From Siphonodentalium dalli (Eukaryota; Mollusca; Scaphopoda; Gadilida; Siphonodentaliidae), in the NCBI GenBank assembly GCA_032622095.1, contig CP136064.1, positions 7,617,512-7,681,511 on the forward strand: a stretch of DNA of 64,000 bases, read 5' to 3'. Below are positions 38,946 to 50,299 of the stretch, in pieces (the first letter of the stretch is position 1; each line of letters opens with the position of its first letter). The notes beneath the pieces were generated by a model that saw only the letters and a list, made by a program, of their open reading frames with translations, had not been told where the DNA came from and made no database searches. A program made the position numbers and the translations under genes.

Positions 38946-40471
38946 CTCTAGTTATTATTATTATTATACTACAGTATTTTTCAACGCCCAAATCTCGGAA
39001 TGTATTAGTACTAGAAAACTCAAGTTTGGTAAGTATGTTGGGGTAAATGAGTTCTATGCCTTTGGCTCATAACGGATATTGTCCGCATTTACCCCGTAGA
39101 GTTATCTCCCTTTATATGAAAAAATGTCATTTTATTATCTCGGAAATTATAAGGAGCAGAGCATCGAAAATTGGACTGTATACACATCTCGATATGCCCT
39201 ACTGCCCACGGGCATCAGAACTTGTGTCCGCGCTTTCCCTGAGGAGTTACCGCCCATAGTTGGCAAACCTCTATTTGATTGTACTCTGTTGTCCTCTTGT
39301 ATCATTCCAGATAACTGCATGTGGTTTTCATAGTCGTGTTGACCGTTGTCAGTTTAGTCAGAGAAGGAAATTTTGACAGGGTCAGACATATATTTTGACA
39401 CTGGGGTGGGGGGCAAATTGTTTGCAAAATAAAATTTTGATTGACATTCATATATTTAAGTTTATGTATTTCCCGAACGAAAACAAACTCATACCGGAAA
39501 GGATTTTTGAAATCCGAGAAGAAATGCAAGAGTTACGGGCCCTCAAAGTTTGCAATTTGGGCCCATGTGCTTGTCCTCACATCTCCTCCGAAGATATCGA
39601 ACATAGGATATCATCTGATACGCCAACGTGTGCGGACGGAAGAGAGCACGCGGTGGGCCAAATTTTGCCAGTGTCTGTTCATTATTGTGGGTCTGGGGAG
39701 GGGTGGTCCGTGGTACCAATTTTTAATTCTTCTCGGAATCAGATGAAACTTGGAATATAACATCTGCAACATCAGCCGATCTAGAAACTGGAAGAATTTC
39801 GAAAATCCATCGAAAACTAAAAGAATCGCGGGCCCTCAAACTTTGCAATTTTGGGCCCATGTGCTTGATAACACATCTCCTCCGAAGATATCGAACATAG
39901 GATGTCATCTGATACGAAAATGCGTACGGACTGGAGACGGCACGCGGTGGGCCAAATTTTGCCAGTGTCGGTTCATTATTGTGGGTCTGGGGAGGGGTGG
40001 TCCGTGGTGCCGAATTTTAATTCTTCTCGGAATCAGATGAAACTTGGAATATAATATCTGCAACATCAGCTGATCTCGAAGCTGAAGACAGATCGTAAAT
40101 ACGTTGGAAAATGGCGGAGATTTTGGCCGTACAAGTTTGAATTTGGGCCATATGCTTTCCAATAATCAAAGTGTTATCCGTCTCCAAATCAGATGAAATT
40201 TATACTATGCAATCTATGTCAGCCGCAAATCACAAAACTGGAAACAACTTTAAAATCCGTTGGAAACTGACGAAGTTACGGGGCCTCAAACTTAGCAGTT
40301 TGTGCCAGGGGTTGATGTTTTCCCAATCCCGTCACCCAATTTCGAGGCAGGGGTGGGGTCACGTCCAAACACTTGAGATCAACCTACACATATTAGGACA
40401 ACATATAATCACCATACTTCATATTTTCCGTCCATAAACTGCGATTCTTTCCACTCATGATTGATCCTATT
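38946..40471 (+). repeat. Diverged copy of the 1.5-kb module of the 1723-bp unit
   Basis: Starts in (ATT)n directly after the CTAG at 38948-38951 and reads ACTACAGTATTTTTCAACGC where array units have ACTGGACACTTTTGCAACCC. It then follows the unit with many substitutions (for example GCCGATCTAGAAACTGGAAG for GTCGATCTCGAAATTGAAAG) to the normal unit end. The middle (about 39130-39590) is far closer to the array consensus than the ends, which suggests partial conversion. Confidence 0.88.
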
Positions 40472-41327
40472 ATTATACTTCCATGGTGTAACCAAGGAAG
40501 TATATTGTTTTTCTACTGCGGCCGTTTTCTGTTTAATTGGAAATACTCAGAAACTAATGGGAGGAGGACCGCGAAATCTCTAGCGAATGAAGGCATCTAA
40601 GGTCTACTAAAAATAATGGTATCCGGATGTTGGTCCAATATCTTTTAACAGAGTTATGGCCCTTTTTCGATTATTTTTCATTATTATTATTATTATTATT
40701 ATACTACAGTATTTTTCAACGCCCAAATCTCGGAATGTATTAGTACTAGAAAACTCAAGTTTGGTAAGTATGTTGGGGTAAATGAGTTCTATGCCTTTGG
40801 CTCATAACGGATATTGTCCGCATTTACCCCGTAGAGTTATCTCCCTTTATATGAAAAAATGTCATTTTATTATCTCGGAAATTATAAGGAGCAGAGCATC
40901 GAAAATTGGACTGTATACACATCTCGATATGCCCTACTGCCCACGGGCATCAGAACTTGTGTCCGCGCTTTCCCTGAGGAGTTACCGCCCATAGTTGCCA
41001 AACCTCTATTTGATTGTACTCTGTTGTCCTCTTGTATCATTCCAGATAACTGCATGTGGTTTTCATAGTCGTGTTGACCGTTGTCAGTTTAGTCAGAGAA
41101 GGAAATTTTGACAGGGTCAGACATATATTTTGACACTGGGGTGGGGGGCAAATTGTTTGCAAAATAAAATTTTGATTGACATTCATATATTTAAGTTTAT
41201 GTATTTCCCGAACGAAAACAAACTCATACCGGAAAGGATTTTTGAAATCCGAGAAGAAATGCAAGAGTTACGGGCCCTCAAAGTTTGCAATTTGGGCCCA
41301 TGTGCTTGTCCTCACATCTCCTCCGAA
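40472..41327 (+). repeat. Truncated 1.7-kb unit joined to segment C'
   Basis: Begins ATTATACTTCCATGGTGTAA like array units, has an expanded (ATT)7-like link near 40681-40701, continues with the ACTACAGTATTTTTCAACGC variant and breaks at the same point as the 13th array unit, into segment C'. Confidence 0.9.
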
Positions 41328-42233
41328 GATTCAGATTATGCTACACCCGAAACGGAGATGACTTTTGGGAAATCCAGAGTCCAAAACGGATCGAAATCGC
41401 CCTGTTCCAGAAAAGTCGTTCATTTTGTTTTCACTTTTTGAAAAAGGCTCCAATATTTCAACCAAAACTTTTGGACTTAAAACATTATTTTTTTCTCAGT
41501 CAAGTGAAAAGAGCTCTTCAAAATAATTCCGCTTATATATATAATATATATTATCTATATATACGCCAAAAATTTGTCACTCCCCTCTCTTCTTCCTCCG
41601 GCTACCCCATCCCCCGTGGGATGGAACCTACCTCCGATTCGAATACACCCGTCATGCCGCGGGCCAGTCTCATTCCTCTACCAGAGAACTGATAGAACGC
41701 CCGTCGAATACCAACAATCATTTCCAGAGTGCTATATTGGTATGAGTTCATATCGGAGCCGTTATAAAGCAAATAACTTGGATTTTAATATAAACCCACC
41801 TATTCGTAAATTGTGTAGCCCATGGTGTGTGGTAAATTATCATTTTATCGTGTATAGTGTGTCATGAGCTATCTGCGTGCGTGCATTTCACTTTTGTATT
41901 TTCTTTCGCATCTTCAACGCACTGCATATCATATACAACCAAACAAAATACAAACATTACATTAATTTGATCACACAAGACTTCGTTATATGGTGTATAT
42001 TTCTACTAACGTAATGACGACGTATAGCCAATTATTCCATTTGCGATAACAACGATAAACACATAGAAACATGCAAACATCATCAGTTTCGTAAGATCAA
42101 TTTGTATATTGTTTATATTCTAGTTATTTATCGAATATAAAAAGCATCTTTACATTATCTTTAGTTTGGTATTATTCGTATTTGATGATTAAAATACACC
42201 AAAACATGTTAAAAATAAAAAATAAAAAAAGAT

Positions 42234-42313
42234 AATTTGACGGGATTCGAACTCACGTCGCAATAAAACACATACTGAATGTTTGACGCTCTCTCCACTC
42301 GGCTACGCACTGC
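42234..42313 (-). ncRNA. tRNA-like sequence, copy 3 (in segment C')
   Basis: Same sequence and layout as the copy at 37391-37470, shifted by 4843 bp. Confidence 0.55.
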
Positions 42314-42504
42314 GCTGTTAATTTATAAGAAAATATATTAGTATTAAATATGTAGGCATATAACTGTGTATATTTAAACTTTATATCCAAACTGATTGAA
42401 ATCGAATATAAAAAGCATCTTTACATTATCTTTAGTTTGGTATTATTCGTATTTGATGATTAAAATACACCAAAACATGTTAAAAATAAAAAATAAAAAA
42501 AGAT

Positions 42505-42585
42505 AATTTGACGGGATTCGAACTCACGTCGCAATAAAAACACAAGCTGAAGGTTTGACGCTCTGACCACTCGACTACGCACTGC
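42505..42585 (-). ncRNA. tRNA-like sequence, copy 4 (in segment C')
   Basis: Same sequence and layout as the copy at 37662-37742, shifted by 4843 bp. Confidence 0.55.
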
Positions 42586-43796
42586 GCTATTAATTTATAA
42601 GAAAATATATTAGTATTAAATATATAGGCATATAACTGTGTATATTTAAACTTTATATCCAAACTGATTGAAATGCGTGACTATATATATATACCCCTTT
42701 CCGCTATACGGGGAACAGGAAAATGCACCTATTCTTCCCACCAAATCCAAAAGGGCTAATTAAAGAGCAAGGTAATGCCGTAGCAGGTACATTTGGATAT
42801 TCTATTCACGCCCCCCCCCCCCCAAATCTTGACCGCTATACTTCAAATTCAAACATCGAGAATTTTTTTTTTGACGAGTACATCTGATAGCTAGTGTTCA
42901 CGCGCATCTAGAGCGCAATTTTCTAATTTTCAGATGGAACGGAACGGTTTACTCGTGACAACGCTATATATCATAAATATGTATACTTCTGTAGTCTATC
43001 ACTAGCCGATTTTTAGCCCCAAATCCAAACGGGCCGATGTAGGAGCGAGTTTAATGCGGTGGTACATAAGCCGGTATACTGTAGGTATGACTCTAAAATT
43101 TGACCTCTCTAATATAAACGCAACCTGCTCAAGGGAGTGTTTGTGTCGGGTGGGTTCAGATTTGGAAAATTCCACCGAAGATCAAATGGGCAAAATTACT
43201 CCGAAAATCATATATTGAGATAAAAACTTTTCGATGAGTGGATGTGATAAGTAGTATATACACGCAAGATTAGTACACTTTTTAATGATTTATATTGAAC
43301 GGTTTAACCCTGGTAGCGTATAACGTTGTGACCGGTGATATATATTACTCAAATTCAAACCCTCTCTTCATGACGCAAATTCAAACGGACTTAGCAAGAA
43401 GCAAGGCAAATGCATGAATATGCTCACCGATATACTATATAGGTATGTCCGCTCTACTGTAAAAGTAACCTATTGTCACGATTTGACCTGTCCAAAACAC
43501 TCCCCGGACAAAAGTTTTCCTAGGTATAAAATTTCGTCGAAATCCGATCGTTTTACTCGATTTAACCTTGAACTTACCATTTCGAATGTCAATGTCAGGT
43601 CGGGGTCACGACTTGACCCGCCCAAAAGACTCCCCGGACAAAAGTACCCCTAGGTATCAAATTTCGTGGAAATCCGCATGTTTTACCCGATTTGACCTTC
43701 GATTGACCATTTTGAAGGTCAGGTCGGGACGGGATGGGATGGGATGGAATACCATGGAAGTATATCTGATTCCATGGAATCTGACCTCTAGTTTCA

Positions 43797-44510
43797 ATTG
43801 TTCTTAAACGCAATTGAATTGCACTTACATGTAAGTGCAATTATTGATCACCATAAACAAAACCTTTAGGGGATAAAACTTAATTGTTATGGCAATTTAA
43901 TTGCACTTAAGCGCAATTGGGTAGAGATGTAAGTAATTGTGCTTAAGCACAATAGAATTAAGCATAAGTGCAATTGAATTGCACTTTAGTCCAATTATTA
44001 ATAAATGTGAAAACGGACTCCCATATAAAATTGCATACCAATTTCATCCCAACCTTATATGAAGTTACCTCATTTGATCTTTGAGGGGTGAAAACTTTTT
44101 ATGGCTATTGCGCTTAAGTGCAATTTAATTGCGCTTAATCGCAATTGGGTAGAGATGTAAGTAATTGTGCTTAAGCAAAATAGAATTGCACTTAATTAAG
44201 CATTAGTGCAATTGAATTGCAATTAAGTCCAATTATTAATAAATGTGAAAACGGACTCCCATATAAACATGCATACCAATTTCATCCCAACCTTATATGA
44301 ACCTCATTTGATCTTTGAGGGGTGAAAACTTTTTATGGCTATTGCGCTTAAGTGCAATTTAATTGCGCTTAATCACAATTGGGTAGAGATGTAAGTTATT
44401 GTGCTTAAGCAAAATAGAATTGCACTTAATTAAGCATTAGTGCAATTGAATTGCAATTAAGTCCAATTATTAATAAATGTGAAAACGGACTACCATATAA
44501 ACATGCATAC
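43797..44510 (+). repeat. Three tandem units of about 230 bp rich in TTAAGC palindromes
   Basis: GGGTAGAGATGTAAG recurs at 43919, 44147 and 44381. Each unit holds several short palindromes of the type TTGCGCTTAAGCGCAA or AATTGCACTTAAGTGCAATT (variously degenerate) and ends AATAAATGTGAAAACGGACT then CCCATA. That end matches the termini of the foldback element at 54238-55170 (AATAAATGTGAAAAGGGCCT then CCCATA), so both belong to one family. Confidence 0.85.
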
Positions 44511-45139
44511 CAAATTTCATACCACTATGTTAACACTAAATAAAGTTATCGTCCCGAAACGAAATTTGAGCGCAAATTTCAACAAAGGCAGTAACTCAGG
44601 TAAAAATGGGTGGCCAGACTGGCCGGACCCCAAAATTGTAGGTGAACTTTATTTTATGGTAGTGAATTTACCTACAAAATATTATTAATTTTTTTTCAGT
44701 AGAACTAAAGTTATCATCCAGAGACAAAATATGAATAGACAGACATAGGGACGGACGGTTCTACAAAAACATGTTACAAAATTTATGGTGTCTACAAATT
44801 CCCATTGCTGGTTAAAATGGTCATTTGTGAATTAGAGCGACACACTTAACTGATTGGCATTACCTAGGACGTGTGTTTATACTGCCGATTTCAGATTGAG
44901 ATGTCCACCCTGCTGCTGCTCGGATTTCATGTGGTGAGTTGGCTGATCTGCATTTTACCAAGGGACAGAACTCTACCGGAAAAGCTGTTGTGAAATTCGC
45001 AACACGTTTTCGTTTAAAGCGTTGAATTAATCATCTTATTTTCGAAATGGGGAAAAAGAAGAGTCAAGAAACTACTCAACCTAATGACACAAAGAATCAC
45101 AAAGATCAAAAGACTAAAGGTTTCAATTAGAAATTGCCT

Positions 45140-45440
45140 ATTTTCGGGGGTCCTACTAAACAACGAACACAAACGAACATAAACGAACACAAACGAACAC
45201 AGGTCCAAAAAGCGGAGTAGAAGGGTGAAATTTGGTTTATGGGTGCGCGTGGGTCCATTCTATGTGTATGTGGTGTTATTTCCAACTTTGATGATTTATT
45301 TTTTGAGTTATTACCATTATTTGAATACAAAACTACTAAACAACGAACACAAACGAACATAAGATTAGCGGCAGTGCAGAGGTTACCATGCAGCAGGTGT
45401 TAATTAACTTCGGCTTACTCTGTCTCCTTGTTTTTACTGC
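45140..45440 (+). repeat. ACTAAACAACGAACACAAAC repeat, copy 1
   Basis: CTACTAAACAACGAACACAA starts at 45153 (followed by further ACGAACACAA units) and again at 45333. Between them is TTATGGGTGCGCGTGGG...TATGTGTATGTGGTG. An inverted homologue lies at 53560-53870, and the homology runs past the repeats on both sides. Confidence 0.8.
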
Positions 45441-46000
45441 AAGATGATTGTCAATTTTATCACTGATGGCAATAAAAACACGGCGAAACATCAGAGGTCG
45501 GCGTTTTAATGCATAGCTAACAAAACATTTGAGTGAGTCATTGTTGTCAGTCTCTGAGATGACTATATATATTTTCTCAGTCTCGGAGATCACTCTGGTA
45601 AATGCTATATCTGCTTGCTTTCCTGATACACGCATACGCTATGTACCAGGCATCTTAAGCAAAATCTCAATCGTAATTTAAGTAAAACAGACAGTGATCA
45701 AACTGTCAATAAGATGGAAAAGTATTCAATAGCGAGAGCGGCTTGGTAACAATAGAAAACAAAATCATTTATGACGAAATACAGACAGACATAATTGACA
45801 AATATATGTGACAACAGACGATACCTTACATTTATGGAAAGACTAAAGACGAAAGTTTTCAATGCTAGAAAACAAAATTCAACAATTCCGAAATATTGGA
45901 CAAATAACAATTATGAAAGCATTAAAGGTGCGGGAGTCCTTGGCAGTGGGTATATGCTGTGAAAAATTTCCAACGGTCAAAAACCGACACAAAAAGCAAA
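45441..46000. other. No gene recognised
   Basis: Contains the short repeated motif CAGTCTC(T/G)GAGAT (about 45549 and 45578) and several unremarkable short frames. Confidence 0.5.
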
Positions 46001-46933
46001 ATGTAGACAGACTTTGTCCGTATACAAATTTCACACCAACAATAGATGAAATATGTTCTTGTAGTTTGATTATAAAACAATTTATTGGGGGGGGGGGAAA
46101 TGTTCCTATGTTTGGTAAAAACTTTGGACAGAAATGGTCATCAGTTGGAAATTTTCCAACCTTAGGGGGGGTAACAGATTGGAAATTTCCAACACTTGGA
46201 AAGCTTGTGTCCTGGTCCCTCCCCCGTGGCCAGTCAAAAACTTCTAGTTAATTTAAGAAAACAATATTGTCATACATTTGGTCAACATTGTCATTGGAAT
46301 TGTCATCAGTTGGAAATTTTCCAACCTAAGTGTGGGGTGTAGGGTTTAAATTTACAACGGTAGGAAGGCTTGAGGCTAGTGTAGATGTTACGATTTCAAA
46401 AATTTTCTTGTTAAGATTTTTTTAATTTTCGCACACCGGATCGAACCATGGTCGGCCCGGTGTGTCATTGCCCCACATCCACATGGCCAATACAAAACTG
46501 CTAATTAGTTTAGCAAAACAATATTTTACTACATTTGGTCAAATTTGTGGACAGAAATGGTCATCACTTGAAGAATTTTCCAACCTGAGGGGAGTATGAG
46601 GTTTGAAATTTTCAAATAACTAATAAATGTTCAGGTTAAAATATCTGTCAATGTTCTCATACCAGGAATATAGAAATATAAAACCATGGCTTATGAATAT
46701 ATTAGAAATTAGGCCTGACTGAGGTTCAAGGGGGGGGGGGGGTGCAAATGGAATTATTCAAAAACTTGTGTTGGTCTGATTCTGACTAAAGGGGGGATGC
46801 AGTTGGAATTTCCCAAGGTGGACACCCCCCCCCCCAAACATGTAGTTGAAATTGAAGTCAGAAGAACCCCTCCCCCCCAGATTGTGCCATGAAACTTTAC
46901 TCTGCATAGTGCTTGTAGAGATATTATTCCATC
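46001..46933 (+). repeat. Dispersed TTGGAAATTT-type repeat with poly-G tracts, copy 2
   Basis: TCAGTTGGAAATTTTCCAAC recurs several times; GTTCTTGTAGTTTGATTATA, CATGGTCGGCCCGGTGTGTC and a GGGGGGATGCAGTTGG segment follow in the same order as at 12.0-12.8 kb. G-runs lie at 46087-46098 and 46730-46742. Confidence 0.65.
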
Positions 46934-47167
46934 GGGCAATTTTGTTATCAAAATGTGTAATTTCTAAACCGGAAATATTTACTCTATAGACTATATATTA
47001 CTCCGACGATACCGATACACTTATGTTACACGAACTATAGTGACCTTTGAACTTCCCATGATTCTCTTGGATTTCCCATAATACTAATATCGGGTATAAA
47101 ATACTTTTCGCGCCGAAAATATTCACTCGATTTCGAATTTTTCGACATGGCACTTCGATTAAGTTTT
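46934..47167 (+). repeat. Repeat A1
   Basis: From GGGCAATTTTGTTATCAAAA to CACTTCGATTAAGTTTT; matches 52256-52489 base for base as far as I compared. Contains CGGGTATAAAATACTTTTCG. The sequences after the two copies are unrelated. Confidence 0.95.
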
Positions 47168-48344
47168 TAGTTCCTTGTTTAGTTATTTAAAAAAAAAAAA
47201 ACTTTCGACAGATCGATATATTGTCATCCGAAGTCAGCTCTAAGGCCGGAACGAGAGATTCAATCAGTATATTGACAGAGCACAGCAATATTGTCATCGA
47301 GATACCGAATTAATCAGTTAATTATTGCTAATGTATCGGCCAATGGAGGAATGTATTCACTCAGGAGCAATTACATGTGTTCATTCCGTGGGCGCTTCTG
47401 TGGTAATTCTTATTATATCAAGGAAATGGACTCCCGACTATCTGGACTTTAAGGTAATATAAATCCTTAATATCATCGTTCGTCGAACCATCAGAGCGTT
47501 TAATGGTCAATGGTTATGGAAGTTTTAATTACATTTTATCAAATGTTAACGCTACACGATATTCACGGTTAACTACGAACTTGGTTCTGGGGCTTTCTCA
47601 GCAATGCCCGCTATTGAACGATTGACGTCCGTGCTAACAACGATGTATATATCATTTACGTTCATGGTGCTAACTGCTTGTTCGAATGGAGTTCTGTGCT
47701 GCATCCATGTTTAGCATGTGGACATGACGTTAAGAGTTATTTATAACCTGAAACTGTTATTACTATTGGAAGTGACATCATCTGTGACATCACGATCTAT
47801 TTATACTATTGCCATGTTTATCAGTGACGTCAATTCTATATGGACCATGCAGTGTCTACTTTCATATTGTGACATCATCGTGGAATTCAAGATGGACATT
47901 AATGACTTATTCACTTATTGAATGTTATACTTCAAATTTTGACTTTAATTAATTTTTTTTAATTCTAAATTTTATACATTGATATTTAATTTTTAAATGT
48001 TTTGAAATGAAATATATTTTAATTTTCTTATTCAGTCAACTTTCTCTGAAATTTGTTCTCAATTTTGAACATGTAATTTAATTTTTATGTTTTCAATATG
48101 AACTTTTTGAGTTATGAATTTTTCAAATCGAATCTATCCTAGTTTTGATTTTTGCATACCCAATATTTACTTGTCAACTTTTTAAGAAAGTTTTTAAACA
48201 TTATTTTGTCAGCCGTCCGACTTTGAATAATTTAGTATTAGGTATTGCAAATATAGTTTGATAGTCTGACTTAGATATAAGTTTGGCTAGTTATCATTTT
48301 TCAATGGAGAAGTTGAACTTTGAAAATTTGGTTCTAATTTTTAC

Positions 48345-48805
48345 AAATTTCATGAAAGGGCATACATATATTACATGTGTCCGATCATAACATGGATCAA
48401 TATCACTACAAATGTCCAAGTAAACTTAATAGTTGCTTTTCTCTGTATGTATAAGTTCGGTTCTATGTAGGTTATACTTTATATTTTTGAAATTACAGAG
48501 ATTATATTTTGACTTGAGCAATCTTTTTTTTAAAAAAATCTATTGGATGCTGGTTGAATTATCACATGGAGATAACAAATTTCATGAAATGGCATACATG
48601 TGCCCGATCATAACATGATCAATATCACCACAAATGTTCAAGTAAACTGAATAGCTGCCTTTCTCTGTATGTAGAAGTTCAGTTATATGTAGGTTATACT
48701 GAATATTATTCAAATTACAGAGCTTATATTTTGACTTGACAATCATTTTAAAATTTGGTTGGATGCTGGTTGAATTATTACATGGAGTTAACTTTAGTGT
48801 TAATG
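48345..48805 (+). repeat. Two-copy tandem duplication, period about 233 bp
   Basis: ATTTCATGAAA(G/T)GGCATACAT, then TCCGATCATAACATG, then ATGTAGGTTATACT, then GGATGCTGGTTGAATTAT occur in the same order twice with about 10-15% divergence by eye. Confidence 0.85.
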
Positions 48806-49321
48806 TCACATACATGTATAGATTACTAAATATCCAATACGTTATACATTGTAACAATCTCTTGTCAATATTCACGAGTTGCTTACTATACAAAAAATTG
48901 TAGCCTGCAATCCGCTCCTTGCAATCAAGTTGATCATTTTTAATTAATTATATTAATTAAAAGTAATTTTAAAATATTTTCAGTTTGCATATATATATTT
49001 ATAACATGCTTGCTTAAGAAAAATGGTTTTATGTCTGCATAAGCTATATATTTTTAGTAATTTACTCTCTTGTTTTAGTACATAAACTATATACTGTATT
49101 ATATCATAAGATTATCATTATTACAGTAAAATGCTCTAGTGGCTAGGTCCCCTCGCCTTTGTTTTGGAATATATATATGTGTGTGTGTAAGCATAGCTTC
49201 CTTTTGAGACATTGGCGAGTCGACTTTGTCGCTTTGAACCGACGAACTTCTTTGTCTCGGTGTCTCGAATTTGAGACATGCATCCGATGACTTTTGGAGG
49301 TGAAATTTAAGCCATCCAGCT

Positions 49322-50275
49322 ATGGCAATTTCGACGCCCATTGGGCAATATCGACGCCCATCGGCCAATTTCGACGCATTTTATCGGGCAACTTCGACGC
49401 CCATCGGGCAACTTTGACGCCCATCGACCAACTACGACGCCCATCGGGCAACTTCGACGCCCATCGGGCAACTACGACGCCTACAAGGGCAATTTCGACG
49501 CACATAAGGCAATTTCGACGCCCATCGGACAACCTTTTATCGGGCAACTTCGATGCCTTTTTTCGGGCAACCTCGACACCTGTTATCGGGCAACTTCGAC
49601 GCCCATCGGGCAACTTTGACGCCTACATGGGCAAATTTGACGCATACATGGGCAACTTCGACGCCTACATGGGCAACTTCGACGCCTACATGGACAACTT
49701 CGACGCCCATTAGGCAATTTCGACGCCTATCGGGCAACTTCGACGCCTTTTATCGGGCAACTTCGACGCCCATCGGGCAACGTTGACGCCTACATGTACA
49801 TGGACAACCTCGACGCCTACATGGGCAACCTCGACGCCTACATGGGCAACATCGACGCCTACATGGGCAACCTCGACGCCTACATGGGCAACCTCGACGC
49901 CTACATGGACAACTTCGACGCCCATTGGGCGATTTCGACGCCCATTGGGCGATTTCGACGCCCATTAGGCGATTTCGACGCCCATCGGGCAACTTCGACG
50001 CCTTTTATCGGGCAACTTCGACGCCTGTCGGGCACTTCGACGCCCATCGGGCAACTTCGACGCCTTTTACCGGGCAACTTCGACGCCTTTTACCGGGCAA
50101 CTTCGACGCCTATCGGGCACTTCGACGCCCATCGGGCAATTTCGACGCCCATCGGGCAACTTCGACGCCTTTTACCGGGCAACTTCGACGCCTATCGGGC
50201 ACTTCGACGCCCATCGGGCAACTTTGACGCCAATCGGGCAACTTCAACGCCCATATGGGCAACTTCGACGGGTGT
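49322..50275 (+). repeat. 20/21-bp minisatellite of GGGCAACTTCGACGCC units
   Basis: About 45 units. One type reads ATCGGGCAACTTCGACGCCC; a second reads CTACATGGGCAACTTCGACGC. Many units contain GGGC...GCCC and can form a small hairpin. The 21-bp runs give seven-residue periodic frames on both strands (for example VGVEVAH on the minus strand); these follow from the period and are not evidence for a protein. The repeats degenerate at 50276 into GGGTGTTATTGACGTCCCAG. Confidence 0.93.
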
Positions 50276-50299
50276 TATTGACGTCCCAGAGGTACCATT

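Larger units (their letters stand above)
36485..38951 (+). repeat. 2.46-kb segment C, joined to the truncated 13th array unit
   Basis: Unique relative to the 1723-bp unit and present again at 41328-43791 at what looks like over 99% identity. It contains two 271-bp tandem copies with tRNA-like sequences, then TTCGTGGAAATCCG-type sub-repeats of about 125 bp near 38640-38880, a (GGGAT)n stretch, and ends ACCATGGAAGTATATCTGAT then TCCATGGAATCTGACCTCTAG. Together with the preceding 844 bp it forms a 3.3-kb unit (35641-38951) whose ends share TATACTTCCATGGT in inverted orientation. The end also has a Helitron-like look: the palindrome GATTCCATGGAATC, a 6-bp gap, CTAG, and a following T. Confidence 0.85.
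41328..43791 (+). repeat. Segment C', second copy of the 2.46-kb segment
   Basis: Same boundaries as 36485-38951. Differences I could see: one substitution near 41591, a longer C-run near 42812, a few single-base changes near 43470-43565 and a 9-bp deletion near 43717. It ends CTGACCTCTAG and is followed by TTTCAATTG, whereas the first copy is followed by (TTA)n; the boundary is therefore well defined at CTAG. Confidence 0.93.

Noticed and set aside
15242-41867. Recurrent small open frames (60-135 codons, both strands) as a tandem gene family
   Set aside because: They overlap each other on both strands, have no known domains or splice logic, and recur only because the DNA unit is repeated.
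37391-42585. Functional tRNA genes
   Set aside because: Promoter boxes match but acceptor and anticodon stems do not pair, so only a tRNA-like call is justified.
45047-45130. A 27-codon lysine-rich frame beginning MGKKKSQETTQ
   Set aside because: Too short, no splice donor or continuation in view; it could be a first exon or a retroelement gag start, but nothing supports either.
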